Source: Marilutibacter aestuarii (GTDB lineage Bacteria > Pseudomonadota > Gammaproteobacteria > Xanthomonadales > Xanthomonadaceae). From it: a stretch of DNA of 62,261 nt. This document shows positions 10,820 to 19,535 of the stretch, piece after piece. Location of the stretch: NCBI RefSeq assembly GCF_006546775.1, contig NZ_VICE01000023.1:1-62261 (forward strand), read 5' to 3'. The number at the start of each line of letters is the position of its first letter. Positions within the stretch are counted from its first letter, which is position 1. The notes beneath the pieces were generated by a model. That model had not been told where the DNA came from. It ran no database searches and was given only the letters and a program-made list of their open reading frames with translations. Both the position numbers and the translations under genes were made by a program.

Positions 10820-13518
10820 TTGCGCGTCGCCTCCACCTTGAAGGTCGCGCGGGCCCGCGCATCGGCACTGGAGCCACCGACGCGGACCTCGTAGGCACCG
10901 GGCGCGACCGCGTAGTCGTCACGCGCCGCGTCGTACCGGCGCAATGCCTGCCCGGGCTCGAGCTCGAACTCGACGGTCCGCTGCTCGCCAGGGGCCAGGT
11001 GGATGCGCTGGAACCCGCGCAGCTCCTGCAGGGAATCGCCGGGGGCCGGACGCACGGGTCGCACGTAGAGCTGGACCACCTCGTCGCCGGCGCGCTGGCC
11101 GGCGTTGGCCACGTCCACCTGCACGCGCAGACGCCCGTCGGCCGCGACCTCCTGCGCGCTGGTGCGCAGGTTGCGGTAGTCGAAGCGCGTGTACGAGAGG
11201 CCATGGCCGAACGGGTAGAGCGGCGTGCCGCGGAAGTAGCGGTAGGTGCGGCCCTCCATCGCGTAGTCATCGAACGCCGGCATCACCTCGTCGGCCTTGT
11301 AGAAGGTGACGGGGAGGCGCCCGCCGGGATTGGTGTCGCCGAACAGCACCTCGCCCACGGCGGTGCCGCCGCGCTGGCCCGGGTACCAGCTCATCAGGAT
11401 GGCCGGCAGTGTCGCGTCCGCCCAGTCCACCGCGATCGCCGAGCCGCCGGTCAGGACCAGCACCACGGGCTTGCCCGTGGCCTGCAGGGCTTCCAGCAGC
11501 GTGCGCTGCGTCGCGGGCAGGCGCAGGTCGGTGCGATCGCCGCCGGCGAAGCCCGGATAGCTGACCGTCATTTCCTCGCCTTCGACGTCGCCGGTGAGGC
11601 CGCCGACGAACACCACGGCGTCCGCGTCGCGGGCGAGTTCCACGGCCTCCTCGAACGGCGGTTTCGCGCCGGGCATGCGCCACGCCAGGCGTACCGCGGC
11701 GTCACGCTGGTCATCGTAGTACTCCAGGCGCAGGTCGTAGGCGCGCCCTGCTTCCAGCTCGACGTCCACGCCGTCGCCACTCAGGCGATCGGCCTGCGTC
11801 CAGCGTTCAAGCACCCGCTTGCCGTCCAGGTACAGCCGGTATCCGTCGTCGGCCGCGACTTCGAGCCGGTAGCGGCCCGAGACCGGCGGCAGCAGCTGGC
11901 CGCTCCAGCGGATGCCGAAGCCATCGTCCGGGACATCCTGCCCCGGCGCGGCTTCGCCGCGCGCCAGCAGGTTGTCGGTCGGCGACCCGCGGTCCCAGCG
12001 GAAGCCGATGCGCGCGTCGGTACGCACGAGGGCCGGCGTGCCCGTCAGCTCGCGGTTCCTGAAGTATTCGCCGTGCAGGCCGCGCTCGCTGGAGTCGGCC
12101 GACGGACGCAGGTAGGCGGTGTCGATCAGCGGCGTGGCCGCCGGGTCGTCGCGCCCTTCGACCAGGTCGACCCCGCGCGCATAGGTGACGTCGACGGACC
12201 CCGCCGCGTCGCGGATGCCCTGCAGGATCGTCACCGGTGCGGCCGGCGTGCCGTAGTAGTTGCCGAGCAGGGCCATCGTGTCGTCCGCGGTGGGCCCGAT
12301 CACGGCGATGCGCTTGAGCTCGCGCGAGAGCGGCAGGACGCCGTCGTTCTTCAGCAGCACGAGGGAATCCCGCGCGGCCTCCAGTGCCAGCGCGTCGTGC
12401 GCGGGGGCCTGGTTCACCGAATACGGGATCCTCGCCCAGCGCACGCGCTCGGGCGGATCGAACATGCCCAGCCGCATCCGCGCGGCGAACAGCCGCGTCA
12501 CGGACGCGTCGATTTCCGCTTCGCTGACGAGGCCCTTGCGCACCGCTTCGGGCAAGGTGGCGTACTCTTCGCCACATTCGAGCTCGGTACCGCTTTTCAC
12601 CGCCAGCGCAGCCGCTTCTTCGCGCGTTTCCACGATGCGGTGGTGCTTCCACACGTCGACGATGGCCCAGCAGTCGGAGACCACGTAGCCCTTGAAACCC
12701 CAGTCGCGGCGCAACACGTCCTGCAGCAGGTACTGGCTGGCGCTCGCGGATTCACCGTACACACGGTTGTACGCGCCCATCACCGCGTCCACGTCGCCCT
12801 CCTTCACCAGGGCCTCGAAGGCCGGGAAGTAGGTGTCGTAGAGGTCGCGCCTGCTGGGCCGCGCATCGAAATGGTGGCGGTCGGCCTCCGGCCCGCTGTG
12901 GACGGCGAAGTGCTTGGCGGTCGCGTCCAGCTTGCGATAGACCGGATCGTCGCCCTGCAGGCCCTTGACGAAGGCCACGCCCATGCGCGCGGTGAGGTAG
13001 GGATCCTCGCCGTAGGTCTCCTGTCCCCGGCCCCAGCGCGGATCGCGGAAGATGTTGATGTTCGGCGACCAGAAGGTCAGGCCCTCGTAGCGCCCGTGCG
13101 AACCGTCGCGGATGAACTGGTGGTGCTTGGCGCGGGCCTCGTCGCTGATGGTCGTGGCGACCCGCCCCATCAGCGGCACGTCGAAGGTCGCCGCCAGGCC
13201 GATGGCCTGCGGGAACACCGTCGCCTGTCCGGCCCGCGCCACGCCGTGCAGGGCCTCGTTCCACCAGTCGTACGCCGGCACGTCCAGGCGTTCGATCGCC
13301 GGCGCGGCGTTCTGCATCTGCGCGACCTTCTCTTCCAGCGTCATCTCCGCGACCAGCGAGGCGGCGCGGTCCTCGAAGCTCCGCGAGGGGTCGAGCCAGG
13401 GCTCTTCACCGGCAGCCTGGGCGGAGGTGGCGAACAGCAGCGCGATGCCCAGCGCAGTGGCGCGCAGGCCGGACGCCGCACGCGGCGTCGCTGGAATGTA
13501 CGGGTTCGTGGCCATCAT
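10816..13518 (-). CDS. GH3 beta-xylosidase/beta-glucosidase with inserted PA14 domain
   Basis: A 900-aa secreted GH3 enzyme. Order: signal peptide (about 1-36), (beta/alpha)8 domain with KHFAVHSGPE (202-211) and nucleophile Asp282 in VVSDCWAI, (alpha/beta)6 domain from about 380, a PA14-like carbohydrate-binding insert (about 465-610, GEYFRNREL to DGYRLYLDGKRVLERW), the rest of the sandwich domain, and a C-terminal fibronectin-III-like domain (from about 790). SDCW rather than SDW and the closing PFGHGLSYT match plant/bacterial xylosidase-type GH3 enzymes. It would release xylose from oligosaccharides in the periplasm. The start overlaps the preceding GH43 stop (TGATG) and the stop overlaps the symporter start. 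Confidence 0.92.
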   Translation of the reverse strand: MMATNPYIPATPRAASGLRATALGIALLFATSAQAAGEEPWLDPSRSFEDRAASLVAEMTLEEKVAQMQNAAPAIERLDVPAYDWWNEALHGVARAGQATVFPQAIGLAATFDVPLMGRVATTISDEARAKHHQFIRDGSHGRYEGLTFWSPNINIFRDPRWGRGQETYGEDPYLTARMGVAFVKGLQGDDPVYRKLDATAKHFAVHSGPEADRHHFDARPSRRDLYDTYFPAFEALVKEGDVDAVMGAYNRVYGESASASQYLLQDVLRRDWGFKGYVVSDCWAIVDVWKHHRIVETREEAAALAVKSGTELECGEEYATLPEAVRKGLVSEAEIDASVTRLFAARMRLGMFDPPERVRWARIPYSVNQAPAHDALALEAARDSLVLLKNDGVLPLSRELKRIAVIGPTADDTMALLGNYYGTPAAPVTILQGIRDAAGSVDVTYARGVDLVEGRDDPAATPLIDTAYLRPSADSSERGLHGEYFRNRELTGTPALVRTDARIGFRWDRGSPTDNLLARGEAAPGQDVPDDGFGIRWSGQLLPPVSGRYRLEVAADDGYRLYLDGKRVLERWTQADRLSGDGVDVELEAGRAYDLRLEYYDDQRDAAVRLAWRMPGAKPPFEEAVELARDADAVVFVGGLTGDVEGEEMTVSYPGFAGGDRTDLRLPATQRTLLEALQATGKPVVLVLTGGSAIAVDWADATLPAILMSWYPGQRGGTAVGEVLFGDTNPGGRLPVTFYKADEVMPAFDDYAMEGRTYRYFRGTPLYPFGHGLSYTRFDYRNLRTSAQEVAADGRLRVQVDVANAGQRAGDEVVQLYVRPVRPAPGDSLQELRGFQRIHLAPGEQRTVEFELEPGQALRRYDAARDDYAVAPGAYEVRVGGSSADARARATFKVEATRK

Positions 13519-15266
13519 CAGTCGTTCCCCAGGTTGCGCTCGTCGCGCGCGAATGGTCCCAACAGGGCGCCGACGAAGCCGCCGGCGCGATCGGTGCTCA
13601 GTACGGTGCCGTCGACCTGGCCGGCAAGCGTCTGCCAGCCCGCGCCGTCGCCGGTGTCGAACGAGAAGGCATAGTCGCCTTCGTCGCCCTCGATCTTCAG
13701 GCGAAGGTCGTCAGCGGCCTCCACTTCGCGCGTGGCCAGGGTCCGCGTGGTGCCCGTGCCATCGCGGCCCTCCAGGAACACGCTCACGCGATCGCCGGGG
13801 GCGCTCCTGACGCCGAGGAAGTACCAGTAGGCCTCGCTCTGGAACGCGGCCAGGCCGGCGGCGACCCCCGGTGCAGGTCGCGACATCGAGGTGCTCGCCT
13901 CGAAGCGCAGGTGCTGCTGGCGGCGCCCGAGGAACGCGGGATTGCGCAGGGTGTCCAGGTCTTCGGTCAACGGATGCACGGCGAGGGCGCCCGGCTGCGT
14001 CGCCAGGTCGGCCCATGCCTGCCTGGGCACGCGTACGCGCATCCACTCCATCGACAGCGTGTCTCCGTCGAATTCGTCGCGTCGCACGAAGTTCCCGGTC
14101 GAAGGGGCCTGCGAGGCTTCGCCGCGCATCCACGAGGGCGCGCCGACGACATAGGGAATCGCCTCCCCCGGCGGCAGGATCTCCGGCCAGCCGTCGCGCC
14201 AGTGCACCGGCAGCAGATAGGTTTCGCGCCCGGTGTTGTAGTGGCGCGTCTGGTAATTGCGGCTCGCGAGGAACACTGCCCACCAGCTGCCGTCGGGCCC
14301 CTCCACCAGGTCGGCATGCCCGGCGTTGGTGATGGGCAGCGGGCGATCGGCCGGCAAGTCGCGCTGGGTCAGGATCGGATTCTTCGCGTAGGGCACGTAG
14401 GGGCCCCAAACCTCGCGGCTGCGCAGCACCACCTGCGAGTGCTGCGGGCCGGTGCCGCCTTCGGCGTCGGACAGGTAGTACCAGCCCTCGCGCTTGTAGA
14501 TGTGCGGCCCCTCGATCCAGATCGGGTTCTTTTCAGGCTCCACGCCACCGTCGATCAGGACCTTGCGCGGACCGATCGGCTCGAAGCGCTCCAGGTCGAT
14601 CTGCTGCATCCAGATGGCGCGGTGGCCGTCGTAGCGCGCCGGCCCGGGCGGCTCGTCGTTGTTGAGCAGGTAGACCTTGCCGTCGTCGTCGAAGAACAGC
14701 GACGGGTCGATGCCGCCGATGCCGGGCAGCCAGTGGGGATCGGACCACGGGCCGGCCGGATCGCTCGCGGTGGCGATGAAGTTGCCGCCGCTGTCGGTCG
14801 CCGTGGTGACCACGTAGAACGTGCCGGCATTGAACTCGATGGTGGGCGCGAAGATGCCCCGCGACACGCTGAGGCCGTCGAAGTCCAGCTGCGTGGGCCG
14901 GTCGATGACGTTGCCGATCTGCTTCCAGTGCACCAGGTCCTCGCTCTCGAACACCGGGATGCCGGGGAAGTAGGTGAAGCTGGAGTTGACCAGGTAGAAC
15001 CGGCCGTTGGCGGCGACGATGCTGGGATCGGCATGGAAGCCGGCCAGGACCGGATTGCGGTAGTGGCCGGCGGGCAGCGGCAGCTCGAACGCGGCATCGC
15101 GGCCGGCGTATTCGAACCAGTCGAAGAACACCGGGGGCGGCGAAGACGATGGCGTGGGCTGCGCGGCGGACGCCGGCAGCAGCGCGCTCGCCAGGACGCT
15201 GCAGGCCAGGCCCATGCAGGCAGTGCGACGAAGGCCGCCCAGCAGGCGATGCGGGAACAGGTTCAT
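13518..15266 (-). CDS. Two-domain GH43 beta-xylosidase/arabinofuranosidase (XynB-like)
   Basis: A 582-aa protein with signal peptide (about 1-34), an N-terminal GH43 propeller (about 60-360: NPVLAGFHADPSIV with catalytic Asp, FFDDDGKVYL, IWIEGPHIYKREGWYYL with acid Glu) and a C-terminal beta-sandwich (about 385-580) of the kind found in XynB-type beta-xylosidases. The length matches that subgroup. It is a good candidate for the main exo-acting xylosidase or arabinofuranosidase. The true start is the ATG at 15266 overlapping the esterase stop (ATGA); the much longer open frame upstream is an out-of-gene extension across neighbours. Confidence 0.92.
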   Translation of the reverse strand: MNLFPHRLLGGLRRTACMGLACSVLASALLPASAAQPTPSSSPPPVFFDWFEYAGRDAAFELPLPAGHYRNPVLAGFHADPSIVAANGRFYLVNSSFTYFPGIPVFESEDLVHWKQIGNVIDRPTQLDFDGLSVSRGIFAPTIEFNAGTFYVVTTATDSGGNFIATASDPAGPWSDPHWLPGIGGIDPSLFFDDDGKVYLLNNDEPPGPARYDGHRAIWMQQIDLERFEPIGPRKVLIDGGVEPEKNPIWIEGPHIYKREGWYYLSDAEGGTGPQHSQVVLRSREVWGPYVPYAKNPILTQRDLPADRPLPITNAGHADLVEGPDGSWWAVFLASRNYQTRHYNTGRETYLLPVHWRDGWPEILPPGEAIPYVVGAPSWMRGEASQAPSTGNFVRRDEFDGDTLSMEWMRVRVPRQAWADLATQPGALAVHPLTEDLDTLRNPAFLGRRQQHLRFEASTSMSRPAPGVAAGLAAFQSEAYWYFLGVRSAPGDRVSVFLEGRDGTGTTRTLATREVEAADDLRLKIEGDEGDYAFSFDTGDGAGWQTLAGQVDGTVLSTDRAGGFVGALLGPFARDERNLGND

Positions 15267-17245
15267 CGGGATACCTCGTTGGCCGTGAGGAGGATTTCGA
15301 AAGGACCGGCCGGATGCCCGGCCTCGTCGCGCAGCGTGCAGACCGGGCCGTCCGCCCAGCAGTAGCGCACGCGTTCGGGTGCGAGTCGCCGGCGGCCCTG
15401 GAGCAGGACCTGTTGCCCGTCCAGCGTCGCATCCGCGTATTCGCAGCGCCGTGCGGCATCGCAGAGTTCGAAGCCGATGGGACCGACGGCCCCGGTCGCC
15501 GCCAGGGCGCCGGCGACATCGTCGAAGGCGACCCGGATGCCGTCGTCCGCCTGCCATGCCGAGCGCACGACCGGACCCGAGGCCGCGACCACAGGCTCGC
15601 CGAAGACGACGTGGCGCGCGGCGCGCGCCAGGCGGCGCCCCAGTTCCTGCTTGTTCGGCGGGTGGATGTCGTAGGCGTCGCCGATGTCGATGGTCACGAC
15701 GAGGCCGGAATCCGGATCTTCGGCGGCGACACGGCGCTGGGCCTCGCGCACTTCCGCCCAGCCGCTTTCCGTGGGTGCGCGCGGGGGCATGCCGTATCCG
15801 GCCAGCTGCACCACCAGCATCGGCAGCGCGTCCCCGAACTGGCGGCGCCAGTCGCCACGCAAGGCGCGCAGGCGGCCGGCGTACGCGGCGCCCTCGCCCG
15901 TGTTCGACTCGCCCTGGTACCAGAGCATGCCGCGCATGCCGTAGCGGCCCAGTGGCGCGATCATGCCGTTGTACAGCGTGCCCAGGCCCGTCGCTGCCTG
16001 CCAGGGTGCGCGCGGCGGTTCGCCTGCGTCGGGTGAGGCCAGGTACGTCCAGGGTGCATCCAGGACCACGCGCGTGCCGTCGTCGAAGCGCAGGGCTTGC
16101 GCGTCCGCCGGGCCCGCAAGCCCGCCGTCGCGCCAGGTGTCCATCACGTTGACCACCACGGTGTTGCGGCCGGGCTCCAGCAGCCCGGGCGGCACGGCGT
16201 AGGCACGCGTGTCGCCGGGGCCGTAGAGGCTGCCGACGACGGTGCCGTTGACCCAGGTGATATCGGTCTCGTCGGCGGCACCCAGTTCCAGGGTGGCCGT
16301 GCGAGCGGCCTGGTCGGCAGTCAGGTCCACGTGGGTCCGATACCAAAGCAAGCCGTTGTAGTCGGCCAGCGCGGGGACACCCCAGCGCTCCCAGGCACCG
16401 AGGTCCAGCGGCGCGTCGTGCCAGCCCGACTCGTCCGCATCGGGTCGCCAGGGCGCGTCCCCGACCGGGGCACCGGCACGCGCGGTCCACCAGCGCTGCC
16501 AGTAGCCGCCCCACTGCGCGAGCGCGGACGCCGAGTCTTCGTCGTAGCGCGCCAGCGCGTCGAGCGCCTCGTCCATGCCGCCCTGGGCGCGCAAGGACGC
16601 AGCGCTGGTCCAGGCCTCGATGCGTGAGCCGCCCCAGGCCGCCTGGATCAGTCCCATCGGCACGTCGACGGTCTTGCGCAGCTCCCGTGCGAAGTAGAAG
16701 CAGGCGGCGGAGAAATCGCGGGCGCTGTCCGGCGAGGCCGGCATCCAGCGCACCGGCGCTGCGAAGCGCGCTTGCGGCAGCACCGCGCCCGCGCGCGGGA
16801 CCACCAGCAGCCGGATTTCCGGATCCGTCGACGAGGCGATCTCGTTGTCCGCGTCCAGCGCCAGCCACACCGGCAGCTCCATGTTCGATTGTCCCGAACA
16901 CAGCCAGACGTCGCCGAGGTGGACATCGTGCACGACCTGGACCGTTTGCCCCGCCCTGACCTCCAGCTCGTAGGGACCGCCGGCGGGACGGGCGGGGAAG
17001 CGCGCCTCCCAGCGACCATCCGCGCCCGCGCGGGTGGCGACGTCCTCGTCGCCGAACCTCACGTCGACCGGGACGCCCGCGCTGGCCTGTCCCCACAGCA
17101 GGATCGGGGTGTCCCGTTGCAGGACGGCGTGGTCCTGGAAAAGCGGGTGCAACAACGGGGCTTGCGGCGGTGCCTGCGCGTGGGCACCCAGGGCGACTGC
17201 CAGCCAGAGCACGGGCGCGAACATGGGGAGATGCATCCGCTTCAT
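15263..17245 (-). CDS. SGNH/sialate O-acetylesterase-family carbohydrate esterase
   Basis: A 660-aa secreted protein (signal peptide about 1-24). The SGNH-type nucleophile block is GDVWLCSGQSNMELPV (Ser in GQSN). Later family landmarks are GLIQAAWGGSRIEAW, a carbohydrate-binding-like jelly-roll insert around 250-400, and GMLWYQGESNTG. The catalytic DxxH-like segment reads IDIGDAYDIHPPNK. Annotated relatives are sialate O-acetylesterases. In this operon the more plausible role is deacetylation of xylan or glucuronoxylan fragments, which is an inference from context. It overlaps aguA (ATGA) and the next GH43 (ATGA). Confidence 0.88.
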   Translation of the reverse strand: MKRMHLPMFAPVLWLAVALGAHAQAPPQAPLLHPLFQDHAVLQRDTPILLWGQASAGVPVDVRFGDEDVATRAGADGRWEARFPARPAGGPYELEVRAGQTVQVVHDVHLGDVWLCSGQSNMELPVWLALDADNEIASSTDPEIRLLVVPRAGAVLPQARFAAPVRWMPASPDSARDFSAACFYFARELRKTVDVPMGLIQAAWGGSRIEAWTSAASLRAQGGMDEALDALARYDEDSASALAQWGGYWQRWWTARAGAPVGDAPWRPDADESGWHDAPLDLGAWERWGVPALADYNGLLWYRTHVDLTADQAARTATLELGAADETDITWVNGTVVGSLYGPGDTRAYAVPPGLLEPGRNTVVVNVMDTWRDGGLAGPADAQALRFDDGTRVVLDAPWTYLASPDAGEPPRAPWQAATGLGTLYNGMIAPLGRYGMRGMLWYQGESNTGEGAAYAGRLRALRGDWRRQFGDALPMLVVQLAGYGMPPRAPTESGWAEVREAQRRVAAEDPDSGLVVTIDIGDAYDIHPPNKQELGRRLARAARHVVFGEPVVAASGPVVRSAWQADDGIRVAFDDVAGALAATGAVGPIGFELCDAARRCEYADATLDGQQVLLQGRRRLAPERVRYCWADGPVCTLRDEAGHPAGPFEILLTANEVSR

Positions 17246-19425
17246 CGTCCGTCTCCCGGCGCGTGCGGGAACTGCAACGCCTCGTAGTACGCCAGTGGAT
17301 GTGGCGGCGGCAACTCCCCGGCCGGCAGCGGCAGGCCATTGATCGACTGGAAGTACGCGACGCTGGCATCGCGCCACCACTGCGCTTCGGCCCGCTGGAT
17401 GGCGAGGAAGGCGGCGACGTGCGCGTGGCGCGGTCCATCGATCCTGCCGCGAAGCGTTTCCCAGGTCGCCTGCATGGCGTCCACGTAGCGCACGCCGCGC
17501 GTGTAGCGATGCACCATCTCGTCCCACAGGGGGCGACCCGAGCGCATCGGGTGGTCCCAGGGGACATGGTGGAACCAGAGCAGCAGCGCTTCGGGCACCT
17601 GCTCGATGTCGTCGAAGGTCCGCGCCACCTCGGGCGCGTACTGCGACACCGCGTCGCTGCCCCGGGTGCTGCGGTCGAAGCCGATACCGCGGGCATCGGC
17701 CCGGTGGTAGTACACCGAGGTCCAGTCCGCGCGCGGTCCGCCGTCGACCCACGGCCCCGGTCCATAGTGGTGGCCGCGCGCCATCAGGTGGTGCAGGCCG
17801 AGCGGTGTCATGTAATCGACGGCGGCTTCGCGCGACCCCATCATCATGTCGACGATGGGCGCGACGACGCCAGGGTCTGGCGAGAAGGTCATGGCCACCC
17901 AGTCGGCCGCGATGTCGCGCGCCGACTGGCGGGGGTTCCACGCCAGCCTGCCGAAGGCATACCAGTTCGCCTGGTCGAAGTGCGACCCGCTCCAGGTCCG
18001 GTCGTCGCCGATGTTCGCCACGCCGGCGATGCCCGACAGCGCGTGGCCGTCCAGCGATCCGTCCACCACCTTCGCCACCGTGGACCCCGCACCCTGCGCG
18101 TGCGTGTCCGAGCGCAGCGCCTCTTCGTACAGGGGCCCCAGGTACACCAGGTGGGTGGCGAAGCCCAGGTATTCCTTGGTGACCTGGAACTCCATCATCA
18201 GCGGCGTGCGCGGCATCGCGCCGAACAGTGGATGGAAGGGCTCCCTCGGCTGGAAGTCGATCGGGCCGTTCTTGACCTGCACGAGCACGTTGTCGCGCAA
18301 CGCGCCATCGAGACCGGCGAACTCGTCGTAGGCCTGCCGGGCGCGATCCTCCGCGACGTCGGGCGCGTAGACGAACGCGCGCCACATGACCACGCCGCCG
18401 TGTGCTGCCAGTGCGTCGGCGAGCAGGTTGGCGCCTTCGGCGTGCGTGCGCGCGTAGTCCTGGGGTCCGGGCTGGCCTTCCGAATTGGCCTTCACCAGGA
18501 AGCCGCCGAAATCCGGGATGAGCGCGTAGATCTCATCGGCCTTGTCGCGCCACCAGCGCTGCACGCCGGGGTCGAGCGGATCGGCGGTAGCCAGCCCGCC
18601 CAGTTCGATCGGCGCGCTGAAGCGGGCACCGAGGTAGACGCGGATGCCATAGGGCCGGAACACGTCCGCCAGCGCGGCCGCCTTGCGCAGGTACGCGTGC
18701 GACAGGCTGAGTGCCTCGGCATTGACGTTGTTGAGGACGCTGCCGTTGATGCCCAGCGACGCGTTCGCGCGGGCATAGTCGGTATAGCGCGGGTCCCGCC
18801 AGTCGGGCAGCGTGTGCCAGTCCCACAGCGAGCGGCCGGCGTAGCCGCGCTCGACGTAGCCGTCCAGGTTGTCCCAGTGGTCGAGCACGCGCAGTTTGAC
18901 CTGAGGCACCTCGCGGACCTCGAGCCCGTCCAGTTCCACGCCGGTCTGCATCAGCCGCAGCAGGTGGAATACGCCGTACAGCACGCCGATGTCGCGACGC
19001 GCCGCGACCAGCAGGGTCTTCCGCCCGTCCACGCGCGTTTCGCGAAGCAGGAAGCCCTCCTCGCCGAGCCCGTCCAGTTCCCGTCGCATCGGTGCGATCC
19101 ATGGCGAGGAATCCGGCGTGCCCAGCACCAGCCCACCAGCCCCTCCGGGGCCCTCGCGGAACCGGGGCGCGCTGCCCAGCAGGCCTGCCAGTCCGCGGCG
19201 CAATTCATCGCGGGCGGCACGTTGGGTGGGCGTGGCACCGGGCGCGGTGACCTCGCCCAGGCCGATGCCCGTGTCCTCCATGTCGAGGGGGCGAGCCTCT
19301 GCGTATCGCAACCACAAGGCATGGCCATCCTCGGCCCGCGCGTGGGCCCCGATGGCCAGCCACACAAGCACGCCGGCCAGCACAGCCCTCCAACGTTCAC
19401 CGGAACGCGAGGTTAGCGGTAACAT
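17242..19425 (-). CDS. aguA: GH67 alpha-glucuronidase
   Basis: Removes (4-O-methyl-)glucuronic acid from the non-reducing end of xylo-oligosaccharides. The 727-aa protein has a signal peptide and the GH67 landmarks: VLDHWDNLDGYVERGYAG, NVNAEALS, GGFLVKANSEGQPGPQDY, NVLVQVKNGPIDFQPREP, QVTKEYLGF, and VYYHRADARGIGFDRS near the C-terminal end. Length is typical (about 700-730). The ATG at 19425 is the best signal-peptide start, but a LacI-type operator (19411-19424) lies directly on the first codons. A GTG near 19390 preceded by GGAGG is therefore a real alternative. It is the first gene of the long leftward operon. Confidence 0.93.
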   Translation of the reverse strand: MLPLTSRSGERWRAVLAGVLVWLAIGAHARAEDGHALWLRYAEARPLDMEDTGIGLGEVTAPGATPTQRAARDELRRGLAGLLGSAPRFREGPGGAGGLVLGTPDSSPWIAPMRRELDGLGEEGFLLRETRVDGRKTLLVAARRDIGVLYGVFHLLRLMQTGVELDGLEVREVPQVKLRVLDHWDNLDGYVERGYAGRSLWDWHTLPDWRDPRYTDYARANASLGINGSVLNNVNAEALSLSHAYLRKAAALADVFRPYGIRVYLGARFSAPIELGGLATADPLDPGVQRWWRDKADEIYALIPDFGGFLVKANSEGQPGPQDYARTHAEGANLLADALAAHGGVVMWRAFVYAPDVAEDRARQAYDEFAGLDGALRDNVLVQVKNGPIDFQPREPFHPLFGAMPRTPLMMEFQVTKEYLGFATHLVYLGPLYEEALRSDTHAQGAGSTVAKVVDGSLDGHALSGIAGVANIGDDRTWSGSHFDQANWYAFGRLAWNPRQSARDIAADWVAMTFSPDPGVVAPIVDMMMGSREAAVDYMTPLGLHHLMARGHHYGPGPWVDGGPRADWTSVYYHRADARGIGFDRSTRGSDAVSQYAPEVARTFDDIEQVPEALLLWFHHVPWDHPMRSGRPLWDEMVHRYTRGVRYVDAMQATWETLRGRIDGPRHAHVAAFLAIQRAEAQWWRDASVAYFQSINGLPLPAGELPPPHPLAYYEALQFPHAPGDGR
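19411..19424. promoter_or_regulatory. LacI-family operator-like palindrome at aguA
   Basis: GGTTAGCGGTAACA matches 10 of 14 positions of the perfect palindrome found at 35354. It lies between the divergent aguA and regulator genes, overlapping the proposed aguA start codon. The regulator bound here is inferred to be the adjacent LacI-family protein. Confidence 0.6.
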
Positions 19426-19535
19426 TGCTCGATCCGACGGACCGCGGGCGGCGACATGCATCATCATCCGCTCCTGACCGAGGTCCGCATCGGTCGGCCG
19501 CTGCGCGGCACCGTCATGGTCGCAGAAGGGAACGC

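Noticed and set aside
13518-17765. A 1415-codon open frame on the minus strand
   Set aside because: Only the part from the ATG at 15266 is a real gene (GH43). The upstream part lies antisense-free but out of frame over the esterase and GH67 genes, an effect of high GC.
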